NCBI RefSeq assembly: GCF_012272855.1
Contig: NZ_JAAXCQ010000027.1
Coordinates: 1 to 32,715 of the forward strand
Origin: Arenibacter sp. 6A1
GTDB taxonomy: Bacteria; Bacteroidota; Bacteroidia; Flavobacteriales; Flavobacteriaceae
Direction of reading: 5' to 3'
Length of the DNA stretch: 32,715 nt
In this document: positions 8,042 through 17,856 of the stretch, piece by piece
How positions within the stretch are numbered: position 1 is the first letter of the stretch
How the letters are laid out: every line of letters begins with the position of its first letter
Program-made: the position numbers and the translations under genes
The notes under the pieces: model-generated
Told to the model about the DNA's origin: nothing
What the model saw: the letters and a program-made list of their open reading frames with translations, nothing else
Databases searched by the model: none

Positions 8042-8072
8042 TAAATTTAATAAAAACACATAAGCTTGCCAA
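8042..8072 (-). promoter_or_regulatory. Candidate gltA promoter
   Basis: On the minus strand TTG (8072-8070), 20 bp, TAAATTTA (8049-8042), which matches seven of eight positions of TAnnTTTG apart from the last base. The -33 box lies inside the outer arm of the long palindrome at 8066-8115. Confidence 0.45.
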
Positions 8073-8115
8073 TGGAAGATTTTATAATTATTCATAATTA
8101 TGAAATCTTTGGCAA
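8066..8115. repeat. 50-bp imperfect palindrome between glgA-like gene and gltA
   Basis: AAGATTTTATAATTAT (8076-8091) and ATAATTATGAAATCTT (8094-8109) pair over 16 positions with a single T/G mismatch and a 2-base centre. Outside them TTGCCA (8066-8071) and TGGCAA (8110-8115) also match, with four extra bases (8072-8075) on one side. No T run follows directly on the minus strand. It starts 20 bp after the glgA-like stop, so it may be a weak terminator, an mRNA 3'-end hairpin or an operator for gltA. Confidence 0.8.
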
Positions 8116-8134
8116 ACTCCATAAATTCCTATAC

Positions 8135-9676
8135 TTAAGGATTAATAGAATATAGAAATTTATAATAATCATCTACTGATTTCTCCCATGTAAACCGCAT
8201 TTTCCTTGCATTGTCCTGTATTTTTTTCCATTGCGGCTTATCGTTGGTAAAAATATCGAGCACCTGCGCCAGTACTTCGTTCATATTTTTAATTTTCTCA
8301 TCATAACTATCTCCGTCGAAACAGAATCCGGTTTTTAGATGTTTCACGGTGTCCTTTAAGCCCCCAGTTTGATGTACCAAACAAGGATGCCCATTTCTCA
8401 TAGCCAACATTTGACTAATCCCACATGGCTCAAATAGGCTAGGCATTATATACAGATCGGTCTCCAAATAAAGTGAATCTATAACATCCTCGGATTGGCC
8501 ATTGATGAAAATAAAATTCTTATGGTTATAACTAACTTCCCTAAAAAGTTTTTCATAATCGGGGTCTCCGGTACCTAAAAGCATAAACACCCCATTCACT
8601 TTTTCCAATTGTTCTAATATAGTAATGAGGGATTCGGGCGATCTTTTAAAGAAATAAAACTTTTGCTCCGTTAACCTCGCTACACTAGAAACAACAAAGC
8701 TAGGTGGTTCTTTCAAAAACTCCACAACTTTTTCTCCGGTATGCGCTAAAAAATCTGCCTTGTATTTTTTTGATTCTTCTTGTAACCATATAAAAATGGC
8801 CTTAATTATATTCCTGTAAATATTACCCGTTTCGGCTACTCTTATATTAGCATAATTAGAACCGTTAAGCACTCCAAAGAGACGGCCTTCATTATTGGCT
8901 TTTTGCAAATCGCTTTCAAGATTCTCACCGCCTATAAATTCGGGCGGCCTACTGGGCAATAGTACATCTTCCTTGTAAGAAGGCGATACCGTATGTACGG
9001 CATCGGCAAAGCGTATCCCCACCGCCATAAGGTTAATACAATCCTGATATCTATAATCCATCAATCCCCTATGATCTATAGGAATCTCTGGAAACCAATT
9101 TTTAATAGAAGAATAATTATTCTCGAAAGGCCTAATCCCTTGTATCGCCAAATTATGGATGGTGTATACAAATCGAATCTGTTTTAAAACACTATATGCC
9201 GGGTGATAGGTTTTTATAAACAGTAATAAACTAGAATGCCAATCGTGCAAGTGAACTATATCGAGCCTACCGAAGCTTCCTTTTTTAATAGCCTCGGCCA
9301 CGGCCGTACAAAATATTATATATTTTATGGCATCGGTATAGAAAGGTTCTTTGGGATCGTTGTGATAAATATGCGCTATATCACCGGCTTCTATTTCCGG
9401 ATGATGAATAACGTAATGATGTACATTTTTATATTCCTTCTTTGGAATTACTTCGTAGAGTTCTGCCGTATAGGTAGTACCTCTTAATTGTATGTTTAAA
9501 TGCGTTTTAAAGGTACCATTTTGATGCAGCCTAGAATAGGAAGGCACAACAATATGCACTCTATCCCCTCTTTCCGAGATCTGGCGAGGCACATCGCGAA
9601 CCACATCTCCCATACCACCAGCTTTACATCTGGCGATGCCATCATTTTCAGCGGCAACAAAAAGAAAATTATTCAT
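8135..9676 (-). CDS. GT5-family glycogen/starch synthase-like glycosyltransferase
   Basis: 513-aa enzyme of the GT-B fold, family GT5, which adds glucose from ADP- or UDP-glucose to alpha-1,4-glucan chains. The N-terminal donor-binding signature is KAGGMGDVVRDVP (K18), a variant of KTGGLGDV. HDWHSSLLL (144-152) matches the usual HDWHT. The C-terminal domain has SSVARLTEQK and the EPCGISQMLAMRNGHPCLVHQTGGLKDTV block with the catalytic Glu at 416. It is longer than E. coli GlgA (477 aa) and differs in several motif positions (A19, M22, S148), so it belongs to a divergent bacteroidete-type branch. No other glycogen gene is nearby, so glgA is not assigned as a firm symbol. The gene starts 90 bp after the eno terminator. 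Confidence 0.82.
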   Translation of the reverse strand: MNNFLFVAAENDGIARCKAGGMGDVVRDVPRQISERGDRVHIVVPSYSRLHQNGTFKTHLNIQLRGTTYTAELYEVIPKKEYKNVHHYVIHHPEIEAGDIAHIYHNDPKEPFYTDAIKYIIFCTAVAEAIKKGSFGRLDIVHLHDWHSSLLLFIKTYHPAYSVLKQIRFVYTIHNLAIQGIRPFENNYSSIKNWFPEIPIDHRGLMDYRYQDCINLMAVGIRFADAVHTVSPSYKEDVLLPSRPPEFIGGENLESDLQKANNEGRLFGVLNGSNYANIRVAETGNIYRNIIKAIFIWLQEESKKYKADFLAHTGEKVVEFLKEPPSFVVSSVARLTEQKFYFFKRSPESLITILEQLEKVNGVFMLLGTGDPDYEKLFREVSYNHKNFIFINGQSEDVIDSLYLETDLYIMPSLFEPCGISQMLAMRNGHPCLVHQTGGLKDTVKHLKTGFCFDGDSYDEKIKNMNEVLAQVLDIFTNDKPQWKKIQDNARKMRFTWEKSVDDYYKFLYSINP

Positions 9677-9757
9677 TGGTCTAGAATTTGGTTAGAAATC
9701 TATTGTTGGTTAAGTTAATTATTAATTCTTTATAAGAAAACTAAGGTGCGGTTTATT

Positions 9758-9790
9758 TAAAAAAAAGCCGTTCTTTTTTGGAACGGCTTT
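9758..9790 (-). terminator. Intrinsic terminator after enolase
   Basis: AAAGCCGTTC (9764-9773) pairs with GAACGGCTTT (9781-9790) around a 7-nt loop. On the minus strand the 3' arm runs into eight or more Ts. It lies 22 bp past the eno stop. Confidence 0.95.
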
Positions 9791-9812
9791 TAGTATTATA
9801 AAATTTATAAAA

Positions 9813-11123
<1,311 letters not shown>

Positions 11124-11136
11124 TTAAAATAATGTG

Positions 11137-11166
11137 CAAATATACGAAACCAAGCTGTTTTAGCTT
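11137..11166 (-). promoter_or_regulatory. Enolase promoter -7 box with upstream inverted repeat
   Basis: On the minus strand TATATTTG (11144-11137) matches the -7 consensus exactly, 34 bp before the ATG. There is no TTG at the -33 distance. Instead a small palindrome AAGCT-N5-AGCTT (11152-11166) covers the region just upstream. Confidence 0.6.
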
Positions 11167-11221
11167 CAGTAATATTGCATTTTATACTGATTTGATAACA
11201 ATAATTTAAAACTACAACGTT

Positions 11222-12334
11222 TTAGTTTGCCGTAGATTTGATCATATCAAAGAACTCATCAAAAAGATAGTCTGCATCATGTGGTCCAGGACTAGCTTCC
11301 GGGTGATATTGTACCGAAAATACATTCTTATTTTTCATCCTCATACCTGCCACTGTATTGTCATTCAGGTGTAGATGTGTTATTTCGATATTAGGATTGG
11401 CCTCTGCTTCTTCCCTATTGATGGCAAAACCATGGTTTTGAGAAGTGATTTCACCTTTCCCTGTAACAAGGTTCATAACCGGATGATTAATCCCGCGATG
11501 CCCATTGTGCATTTTATAGGTAGAAATCCCGTTGGCAAGTGCCAACACCTGATGTCCTAAACAAATTCCGAACAAAGGTTTGTCTCCTGCAATAATTTCT
11601 TTTACCGTTGCAATGGCTTGGTGTAATGGATCTGGATCCCCAGGCCCGTTAGATATAAAGAAACCATCCGGATTCCAGGCATTCAATTCTTCATAAGTGG
11701 CATCATAAGGAAACACTTGAATATAAGCATCCCTTTTCGCCAAGTTTCTAAGAATATTCTTTTTTATCCCGATATCCAAGGCAGATATCTTGTATTTAGC
11801 ATTACTGTCCCCATAGAAATATGGTTCCTTAGTACATACCTTTGAAGAAAGCTCCAAACCTTCCATGCTAGGTACTTTTGCCAATTCTTTCTTTAATCCT
11901 TCTATATTATCCACATCGGTAGATATAACGGCATTCATAGCTCCATTATCTCTAATATAGGCGACTAAGGCTCTTGTATCTACATCTGAAATAGCAAATA
12001 AATTGCTTTTTTCCATAAATTCTTGTAGACTTTCATCAGCATCGACCCTAGAATAGTTGTAGCTAAAGTTCTTACAAATTAATCCCGCTATTTTTACAGA
12101 ATCAGACTCTACTTCTTCGTTATGAGCCCCATAATTCCCAATATGTGCATTGGTAGTTACCATTAATTGCCCAAAGTAAGATGGATCTGTAAATATCTCT
12201 TGGTAACCAGTCATTCCTGTATTGAAACAAGCCTCTCCAAAGGCTGTTCCCTCCTTATCCCCTACGGCCTTACCATGAAAAATAGTTCCATCGGCCAGCA
12301 ATAAAATTGCTTTTTTTCTTGTTTGATACTTCAT
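11222..12334 (-). CDS. carA: Carbamoyl-phosphate synthase small (glutaminase) subunit
   Basis: Hydrolyses glutamine and passes ammonia to the large subunit CarB for carbamoyl phosphate, which feeds arginine and pyrimidine synthesis. 370 aa from the ATG at 12332-12334 (MKYQTRKKAILLLADG). A longer reading from an upstream TTG adds nine residues that do not belong to the family. The N-terminal CPSase domain has ACFNTGMTGYQEIFTDPSY. The class I glutamine amidotransferase domain has GICLGHQ with nucleophile Cys258, and HPEASPGP with His344 and Glu346. carB is not in this window. It lies 97 bp below rplQ, after that operon's terminator, and may have a weak promoter there (TATTTTG at about 12357-12363, minus). 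Confidence 0.98.
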   Translation of the reverse strand: MKYQTRKKAILLLADGTIFHGKAVGDKEGTAFGEACFNTGMTGYQEIFTDPSYFGQLMVTTNAHIGNYGAHNEEVESDSVKIAGLICKNFSYNYSRVDADESLQEFMEKSNLFAISDVDTRALVAYIRDNGAMNAVISTDVDNIEGLKKELAKVPSMEGLELSSKVCTKEPYFYGDSNAKYKISALDIGIKKNILRNLAKRDAYIQVFPYDATYEELNAWNPDGFFISNGPGDPDPLHQAIATVKEIIAGDKPLFGICLGHQVLALANGISTYKMHNGHRGINHPVMNLVTGKGEITSQNHGFAINREEAEANPNIEITHLHLNDNTVAGMRMKNKNVFSVQYHPEASPGPHDADYLFDEFFDMIKSTAN

Positions 12335-12365
12335 TATTGACGTTCCAATTTTTTTTGACAAAATA

Positions 12366-12402
12366 ACATAAAAAAAGGATAAGCTATTAGGCTTATCCTT
12401 TT
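12366..12402 (-). terminator. Terminator of the ribosomal protein operon (after rplQ)
   Basis: AAAAGGATAAGC (12373-12384) pairs perfectly with GCTTATCCTTTT (12391-12402) around TATTAG. On the minus strand the stem is followed by a T run. It sits 30 bp after the rplQ stop and marks the end of the long str-S10-spc-alpha cluster. Confidence 0.95.
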
Positions 12403-12431
12403 CGAATTATTAAAATTTAATAACAATTTTA

Positions 12432-12926
12432 CTATTCTGAATCATCAGCTTTAGTTTCAGTGTCTACACTAGGTGCATCAGCAGCTTTTTTAGCCTTTCC
12501 TCTTCTTGTAGTTTTTTGCTTCTTAGGCTTATCAGCATTGTAGATTTCGTTGAAATCTACCAATTCGATCATAGCCATATCTGCATTATCCCCAAGACGA
12601 TTTCCTAGTTTAATGATTCTTGTATAACCACCTGGTCTATCGGCAACTTTTTCGGCTACAGTGCTAAAAAGCTCTGTTACCGCATATTTATCCCTAAGAT
12701 TTCTAAAAACAATACGTCTGTTATGAGTACCCTTTTCAATAGATTGGTTATTCTCTGCCTTCGATTTTGTAATTAAAGGCTCTACGAACTGCTTTAAAGC
12801 TTTTGCTTTCGCAACAGTTGTATTTATTCTCTTGTGCTCAATTAAAGAACAGGCCATATTTGCCAACATAGCTTTTCTATGCGCTGCCTTTCTTCCTAAA
12901 TGATTAACTTTCTTACCGTGTCTCAT
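12432..12926 (-). CDS. rplQ: 50S ribosomal protein L17 with charged C-terminal tail
   Basis: Large-subunit protein at the peptide-exit side. The core begins [29 protein letters not shown] and ends near residue 127 ([16 protein letters not shown]). At 164 aa it is longer than the 127-aa E. coli protein. The extra tail is lysine-rich ([15 protein letters not shown]) then acidic ([10 protein letters not shown]) and is probably disordered. Tails of this kind are common in Bacteroidota L17. It is the last gene of the operon, 57 bp after rpoA and followed by a strong terminator. Confidence 0.98.
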   Translation of the reverse strand: MRHGKKVNHLGRKAAHRKAMLANMACSLIEHKRINTTVAKAKALKQFVEPLITKSKAENNQSIEKGTHNRRIVFRNLRDKYAVTELFSTVAEKVADRPGGYTRIIKLGNRLGDNADMAMIELVDFNEIYNADKPKKQKTTRRGKAKKAADAPSVDTETKADDSE

Positions 12927-12983
12927 TGTTCTATTCTATATACTTCCCTCAGTAGTGGTTTCTCCAACTTTTAAGAAGCGCTA

Positions 12984-13976
12984 TTAATCTTTATCCAATT
13001 TATATTTTGACAAATCCATTCCAAAGCTTAAACCTTTGTTGATAACCAATTCTTCTAACTCCGTTAAAGATTTTTTACCAAAGTTTCTAAACTTCATTAA
13101 ATCGTTCTTGTTGAAAGAAACCAAATCTCCAAGAGTATCAACCTCTGCCGCTTTCAAGCAATTCAAAGCTCTTACAGAAAGATCCATATCTACCAATTTA
13201 GTTTTCAAAAGCTGACGCATATGCAATGATTCTTCATCATAGGTTTCTGTCTGAGCAATTTCATCTGCTTCAAGCGTAATACGCTCATCAGAAAACAACA
13301 TAAAATGGTGAATTAACACCTTTGCTCCTTCAGTTAAAGCTTCTTTAGGATGAATAGAACCATCTGTAACGATCTCAAATACCAATTTTTCATAATCGGT
13401 CTTTTGTTCTACACGGAAGTTCTCAATGCTGTACTTTACATTTTTGATTGGGGTAAAGATAGAATCGACGGCTATAGTCCCTATAGATGCATTAGATTTT
13501 TTATTCTCTTCTGCAGGCACATAACCTCTACCTTTATCAATAACAATCTCCATGTTAATACTAACCTTGGGATCCATGTTACAAATAACCAAATCTGGAT
13601 TTAATACTTGATATCCCGAAATAAATTTTTGAAAATCACCTGCTGTCAATTGTTCCTTTCCACTAACTGTAATAGAAACTGTTTCACTATCAACATCTTC
13701 TATTTGTCTTTTGAAACGAACCTGTTTTAGGTTTAGGATGATTTCGGTAACATCTTCAACAACACCGGGAATCACAGAAAATTCATGTTCTACCTTATCA
13801 ATTCTAACAGAAGTGATAGCAAAACCTTCCAAGGACGAAAGCAATACTCTTCTTAATGCGTTCCCAACGGTTAGGCCATAACCTGGTTCCAACGGACGAA
13901 ATTCGAATTTACCTTCGAAGTCGGAGGAATCAATCATTATAACTTTATCGGGCTTCTGAAAATTTAATAATGCCAT
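12984..13976 (-). CDS. rpoA: DNA-directed RNA polymerase alpha subunit
   Basis: Assembly platform of RNA polymerase. 330 aa. The N-terminal domain (about 1-235) has the conserved [28 protein letters not shown] dimerisation segment. A linker leads to the C-terminal domain (about 255-320), with [23 protein letters not shown] and [14 protein letters not shown], the helix-hairpin-helix that contacts UP elements and activators. Co-transcribed with rpsD (19 bp upstream) and rplQ, the alpha-operon order seen in most bacteria. Confidence 0.99.
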   Translation of the reverse strand: MALLNFQKPDKVIMIDSSDFEGKFEFRPLEPGYGLTVGNALRRVLLSSLEGFAITSVRIDKVEHEFSVIPGVVEDVTEIILNLKQVRFKRQIEDVDSETVSITVSGKEQLTAGDFQKFISGYQVLNPDLVICNMDPKVSINMEIVIDKGRGYVPAEENKKSNASIGTIAVDSIFTPIKNVKYSIENFRVEQKTDYEKLVFEIVTDGSIHPKEALTEGAKVLIHHFMLFSDERITLEADEIAQTETYDEESLHMRQLLKTKLVDMDLSVRALNCLKAAEVDTLGDLVSFNKNDLMKFRNFGKKSLTELEELVINKGLSFGMDLSKYKLDKD

Positions 13977-13995
13977 AACTGGATCAGTGTTGTTT

Positions 13996-14601
13996 TTATT
14001 TAGAGTATAACTCGACTATTAATTGTTCTTTTATATTCTCTGGAATTTGCAATCTTTCAGGAACGGCAACAAAAGTACCTTCCATTTTTTCAGAATTCCA
14101 AGTAATCCACTCATAGACACTGCTATTAGAAGCCAATGCATCAGCGATTGCTGTCAAAGATTTTGATTTTTCTCTTACACCTACAACATCACCAGCCTTA
14201 AGCGTATAAGAAGGAATATTTACTAATTCACCATTTACAGTGATATGTCTGTGAGACACTAATTGTCTTGCCCCACTTCTAGAATTAGATAATCCCATAC
14301 GGTAAACCACGTTATCTAAACGAGACTCACACAGTTGAAGTAAAACCTCACCGGTTACCGCTTTACTACTATTTGCTTTTGCAAATATGTTTCTGAACTG
14401 CTTTTCCAAAATACCATAGGTATATTTTGCTTTTTGCTTTTCCATTAACTGGATTGCATATTCAGATTGTTTTCCACGACGCTTTGCGTTACCGTGTTGT
14501 CCCGGAGGATAATTTCTTTTTTCAAAAGATTTATCATCTCCGAAAATCGCTTCACCGAATTTACGGGCGATTTTAGTTTTGGGTCCTGTATATCTTGCCA
14601 T
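13996..14601 (-). CDS. rpsD: 30S ribosomal protein S4
   Basis: Primary 16S rRNA-binding protein that nucleates 30S assembly; in E. coli and Bacillus it also represses its own mRNA. 201 aa. The N-terminal part ([17 protein letters not shown]) lacks the zinc-binding cysteine cluster, i.e. the Zn-free form. The S4 domain covers about 93-155 ([34 protein letters not shown]). It is preceded by an unusually long 109-bp spacer after rpsK with inverted repeats, which could be an S4 target. ATG start; no Shine-Dalgarno. Confidence 0.99.
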   Translation of the reverse strand: MARYTGPKTKIARKFGEAIFGDDKSFEKRNYPPGQHGNAKRRGKQSEYAIQLMEKQKAKYTYGILEKQFRNIFAKANSSKAVTGEVLLQLCESRLDNVVYRMGLSNSRSGARQLVSHRHITVNGELVNIPSYTLKAGDVVGVREKSKSLTAIADALASNSSVYEWITWNSEKMEGTFVAVPERLQIPENIKEQLIVELYSK

Positions 14602-14616
14602 TTTCTTAAAAAATTT

Positions 14617-14692
14617 GGAAGTGTGATCATGAATTAAGGCTTATCCTTCGATAATCGTAACTACACTTCCTTTGAAACACCCTTATATGGGT
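14617..14692 (-). promoter_or_regulatory. Structured rpsK-rpsD spacer, candidate S4 autoregulatory leader
   Basis: In a cluster where most spacers are below 60 bp, this 109-bp gap contains GGAAGTGT (14617-14624) that pairs with ACACTTCC (14663-14670). A small AAGG-N5-CCTT hairpin lies inside (14636-14648), and ACCC-N6-GGGT (14679-14692) lies upstream in transcript order. There is no T run and no TAnnTTTG box. A regulatory function is inferred from position ahead of the known autoregulator S4. Confidence 0.4.
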
Positions 14693-14710
14693 TTTTTGAT
14701 TAACTAATTC

Positions 14711-15103
14711 TTAAACTCTTCTTCTTTTCGGAGGTCTACATCCGTTGTGTGGCATTGGGGTAATATCGATAATTTCGGTAACCTCAATTCCTGAATTATG
14801 TATAGCACGGATAGCAGATTCTCTACCGTTTCCTGGTCCTTTTACATAAACTTTCACTTTTCTTAAACCAGCCTCATGAGCAACTTTAGCACAATCCTCA
14901 GAAGCTACTTGAGCTGCATAAGGAGTGTTCTTTTTAGAACCTCTAAAGCCCATCTTACCTGCAGATGACCAAGAGATAACATCGCCCTTCTTATTGGTTA
15001 AAGAAATAATAATATTATTAAAAGAAGCAGTTACATGGGCTTCACCCACTGACTCAACTATAACCTTACGCTTCTTTACTGCTTTTGCATTTGCCTTTGC
15101 CAT
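14711..15103 (-). CDS. rpsK: 30S ribosomal protein S11
   Basis: Platform protein of the small subunit near the E site and Shine-Dalgarno helix. 130 aa, normal length. Conserved segments include [59 protein letters not shown] and the basic C-terminus [18 protein letters not shown]. It follows rpsM by 13 bp and precedes the long rpsD spacer. Confidence 0.99.
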   Translation of the reverse strand: MAKANAKAVKKRKVIVESVGEAHVTASFNNIIISLTNKKGDVISWSSAGKMGFRGSKKNTPYAAQVASEDCAKVAHEAGLRKVKVYVKGPGNGRESAIRAIHNSGIEVTEIIDITPMPHNGCRPPKRRRV

Positions 15104-15116
15104 AATATCTTACTTA

Positions 15117-15491
15117 TTATTTAGTTGCCTTCTTCTTGTTAGCAACTGTTTTCCTTTTACCTTTTCTTGTTCTAGAGTTGTTCTTAGTTCTTTGACCTCT
15201 TAAAGGTAAACCAGATCTATGACGAATTCCTCTATAACATCCAATATCCATTAATCGCTTAATGTTCAATTGGTTCTCAGAACGCAATTCTCCTTCAATG
15301 GTCAAACCAGAAACTGCCTCACGAATACGGGCTATTTCATCATCATTCCAGTCAGAAACCTTGGTATCCTCACTCACTTGGGCTGTAGCTAATAATTCTT
15401 TTGCCCTGCTATTTCCTATTCCGAAGATATAGGTTAGGGCTATAACCCCTCTTTTCTGTTTTGGTATATCTACACCTGCAATTCTTGCCAT
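15117..15491 (-). CDS. rpsM: 30S ribosomal protein S13
   Basis: Head protein of the small subunit that contacts the P-site tRNA and forms bridges to the 50S. 124 aa. Diagnostic segments: [56 protein letters not shown], and a lysine-rich tail. It sits 2 bp after rpmJ and starts the classical alpha-operon gene set. Confidence 0.99.
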   Translation of the reverse strand: MARIAGVDIPKQKRGVIALTYIFGIGNSRAKELLATAQVSEDTKVSDWNDDEIARIREAVSGLTIEGELRSENQLNIKRLMDIGCYRGIRHRSGLPLRGQRTKNNSRTRKGKRKTVANKKKATK

Positions 15492-15493
15492 AA

Positions 15494-15610
15494 TTACCCT
15501 TGTCTTTGTTTAAATCTAGGATTCTTTTTATTAATTACGTACAATCTGCCTTTTCTACGCACAATCTTGCACTCGGCACTTCTTTTCTTAATTGATGCTC
15601 TAACTTTCAT
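15494..15610 (-). CDS. rpmJ: 50S ribosomal protein L36, zinc-free form
   Basis: 38-aa protein starting [19 protein letters not shown] and ending NPRFKQRQG. The ATG is at 15608-15610 and the stop at 15494-15496. Of the four zinc ligands of the C+ form (three Cys, one His), only Cys14 remains; the others are Ser11, Asn27 and Arg at the His position. This is therefore a C-minus L36, which does not need zinc. It lies 9 bp after infA, in the usual infA-rpmJ-rpsM order. Confidence 0.97.
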   Translation of the reverse strand: MKVRASIKKRSAECKIVRRKGRLYVINKKNPRFKQRQG

Positions 15611-15619
15611 CCTATTTGC

Positions 15620-15835
15620 TTAATATCTATATGTAATTCTTGCTTTACTTAAATCGTACGGACTCATTTCCAATTTCACCTTGTCTCCTGGAAGCAATTT
15701 AATATAGTGCATTCTCATCTTTCCAGATATATGCGCCGTTACCACGTGGCCATTTTCCAACTCCACTCGGAACATTGCATTTGACAATGCTTCAATTATG
15801 CTCCCATCCTGCTCTATCGCTGCCTGTTTAGCCAT
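15620..15835 (-). CDS. infA: Translation initiation factor IF-1
   Basis: 71-aa single S1-like OB-fold that binds the ribosomal A site during initiation. Core segments: [53 protein letters not shown] and [11 protein letters not shown]. It sits 3 bp after secY; the adk and map genes that separate secY and infA in many Gram-positive bacteria are absent. Confidence 0.99.
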   Translation of the reverse strand: MAKQAAIEQDGSIIEALSNAMFRVELENGHVVTAHISGKMRMHYIKLLPGDKVKLEMSPYDLSKARITYRY

Positions 15836-15838
15836 AAT

Positions 15839-17182
15839 CTATGCTACCTTTCTGTTTTTACCAGTTTTCATTAATCCATCATAATGTCTATTCAACAAAT
15901 AAGAATTTACTTGCTGAACGGTATCAATAGCTACACCTACCAAAATCAGTAGGGAAGTACCACCGTAGAACAATGCCCATCCGGCTTGTACATCCATAAG
16001 CTTAACAATCACTGCAGGCAATACTGCAAGAATGGCCAAGAATACAGAACCAGGCAAAGTAATTAAAGACATTATCTTATCTAAGAAATCTCCTGTTTCC
16101 TTCCCAGGTCTAATCCCTGGAATAAAACCACCACTTCTCTTTAAATCATCGGCCATCTTATTCGTCGGCACTGTAATCGCCGTATAAAAATAAGTAAAGA
16201 CAATAATCAAAAATGCAAATAACAAGTTATAGGCCAGTCCAAATATATCTTGAAACTGAACTTCCATCCATTGCCCAACTGCCGTATTATTGAACGTTTT
16301 CCCTAGTAACCCGGGAGCGAACATAATGGCTTGTGCAAAGATAATAGGCATAACCCCAGATGCATTTAATTTTAAAGGAATATATTGTCTGGACCCCATG
16401 ATATTTTTCTCATAGCCTCCAGAAGCCGTCCTTCTTGCGTACTGCACTGGTATCTGACGTGTTGCCATCACCAACAATACACACATTAAAATAACCGCGA
16501 ACCAGATAATAACCTCGATAAGCATAAACATAAGCCCACCGCTATTATTAGCCGTTCTCGATATAAATTCTTGAACAAAATTTTGAGGCATATTCGCGAT
16601 AATCCCCACCATAATCAATAAGGAAATACCATTACCAATACCCTTGTCCGTAATTTTTTCTCCCAACCACATTGCAAATATAGTACCTGCAACTAATATA
16701 ATAACGGATGGAACGATAAAATCTAGACCTTTACCAAATACAAAGGCACTTTCAGGAACACCTAAAGCACCTAAACTATATAAATAAGCGGGTGCTTGAA
16801 CGATACAAATCCCTATTGTCAACCATCTTGTGATTTGGTTGATGGTTTTCCTTCCACTTTCGCCTTCCTTCTGCAATTTCTGCAGATAAGGTATAGCAAT
16901 TCCCATTAATTGAACTACAATGGAAGCAGAAATATAGGGCATAATACCCAATGCAAAAACGGAAGCATTTGACAATGCCCCGCCTGTAAATGCATTTAAG
17001 ATACCCAAGATACCGCTATCCGTATTGGAAGCCAAAGCTCCTAACTGAGTAGAATCGATACCTGGGAGTGCTATTTGTGCACCGAAACGGTACACTAAAA
17101 GCAACCCAAGGGTAACGATGATCCTACCCTTAAGTTCTTCTATTTTCCAAATATTTGAAAATGTCTCGAAAAATTTCTTCAT
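15839..17182 (-). CDS. secY: Preprotein translocase subunit SecY
   Basis: Channel-forming subunit of the SecYEG translocon in the inner membrane. 447 aa with ten predicted transmembrane segments. Signatures: the start MKKFFETFSNIWKIEELKGRIIVTLGLLLVYRFGAQIALPGID, the plug-adjacent region GGALSNASVFALGIMPYISASIVVQL, and cytoplasmic loops RQIPVQYARR and FIPGIRPGKETGDFLDKI. It follows rplO by 13 bp in the spc-type cluster. Confidence 0.99.
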   Translation of the reverse strand: MKKFFETFSNIWKIEELKGRIIVTLGLLLVYRFGAQIALPGIDSTQLGALASNTDSGILGILNAFTGGALSNASVFALGIMPYISASIVVQLMGIAIPYLQKLQKEGESGRKTINQITRWLTIGICIVQAPAYLYSLGALGVPESAFVFGKGLDFIVPSVIILVAGTIFAMWLGEKITDKGIGNGISLLIMVGIIANMPQNFVQEFISRTANNSGGLMFMLIEVIIWFAVILMCVLLVMATRQIPVQYARRTASGGYEKNIMGSRQYIPLKLNASGVMPIIFAQAIMFAPGLLGKTFNNTAVGQWMEVQFQDIFGLAYNLLFAFLIIVFTYFYTAITVPTNKMADDLKRSGGFIPGIRPGKETGDFLDKIMSLITLPGSVFLAILAVLPAVIVKLMDVQAGWALFYGGTSLLILVGVAIDTVQQVNSYLLNRHYDGLMKTGKNRKVA

Positions 17183-17195
17183 AGTATTCTTTTGC

Positions 17196-17648
17196 TTATA
17201 AACTTATAGCCTCACCACCTGCAGCTTCAATAGCAGCTTTTGCAGTAGCTGTAAATTTATGTACAGAAACTTTTAATGTAGCTTTCAATTCACCACTTCC
17301 AAGAATCTTTACCAAATCGTTTTTACCTACCAATCTGTTTTCAACAAGAGTCTCCAAAGTCACTACATCCTTGATAGCACCTTTGTCTACCAATTCCTGT
17401 AATTTGTTCAAGTTAACTCCTGCGTATTCTTTTCTGTTAATATTGGTAAAACCAAACTTAGGTACACGTCTCTGCAATGGCATTTGACCACCTTCGAAAC
17501 CTAATTTCTTAGAATACCCAGATCTTGATTTAGCTCCTTTATGACCTCTAGCAGCGGTACCACCCTTACCGGATCCTTGACCTCTACCGATTATCTTTCC
17601 AGCTCTCTGAATAGAGCCTTCTGCCGGTTTTAAATTACTTAAATTCAT
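17196..17648 (-). CDS. rplO: 50S ribosomal protein L15
   Basis: Late-assembling large-subunit protein with a long basic extension. 150 aa. It begins MNLSNLKPAEGSIQRAGKIIGRGQGSGKGGTAARGHKGAKSRSG, the glycine/basic stretch typical of L15, followed by GFEGGQMPLQRRVPKFGF and a globular C-terminal domain. Follows rpmD by 15 bp. Confidence 0.99.
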   Translation of the reverse strand: MNLSNLKPAEGSIQRAGKIIGRGQGSGKGGTAARGHKGAKSRSGYSKKLGFEGGQMPLQRRVPKFGFTNINRKEYAGVNLNKLQELVDKGAIKDVVTLETLVENRLVGKNDLVKILGSGELKATLKVSVHKFTATAKAAIEAAGGEAISL

Positions 17649-17663
17649 AACACTACTTTTATA

Positions 17664-17843
17664 TTAAGCTTCTTCTGTAGAAACTAAGTGTTTAACTTTA
17701 TTTACCATACCAAGAATATTTGGTGTAGACTCATGTTCTACGACCTGACCTATCCTGTGTAAACCAAGAGCTTCAAGAGTTCTCTTTTGTCTTAGAGTTC
17801 TTTTAATACCACTCTTAACCTGTTTAACTTTTATCTTTCCCAT
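17664..17843 (-). CDS. rpmD: 50S ribosomal protein L30
   Basis: 59-aa protein reading MGKIKVKQVKSGIKRTLRQK at the start and ending MVNKVKHLVSTEEA. The ATG is at 17841-17843 and the stop at 17664-17666. The ferredoxin-like L30 fold is indicated by the KVKQVKSGIKR...TLEALGLHRIGQ pattern. It occupies the usual place between rpsE and rplO, 13 bp after rpsE. Confidence 0.98.
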   Translation of the reverse strand: MGKIKVKQVKSGIKRTLRQKRTLEALGLHRIGQVVEHESTPNILGMVNKVKHLVSTEEA

Positions 17844-17856
17844 TTTATTCCTGGTT

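Noticed and set aside
12335..12361. Longer N-terminus of carA from an upstream TTG
   Set aside because: It would add MSKKIGTSI, which is not in the family, and run to the terminator's T run. The ATG at 12332-12334 gives the standard start.
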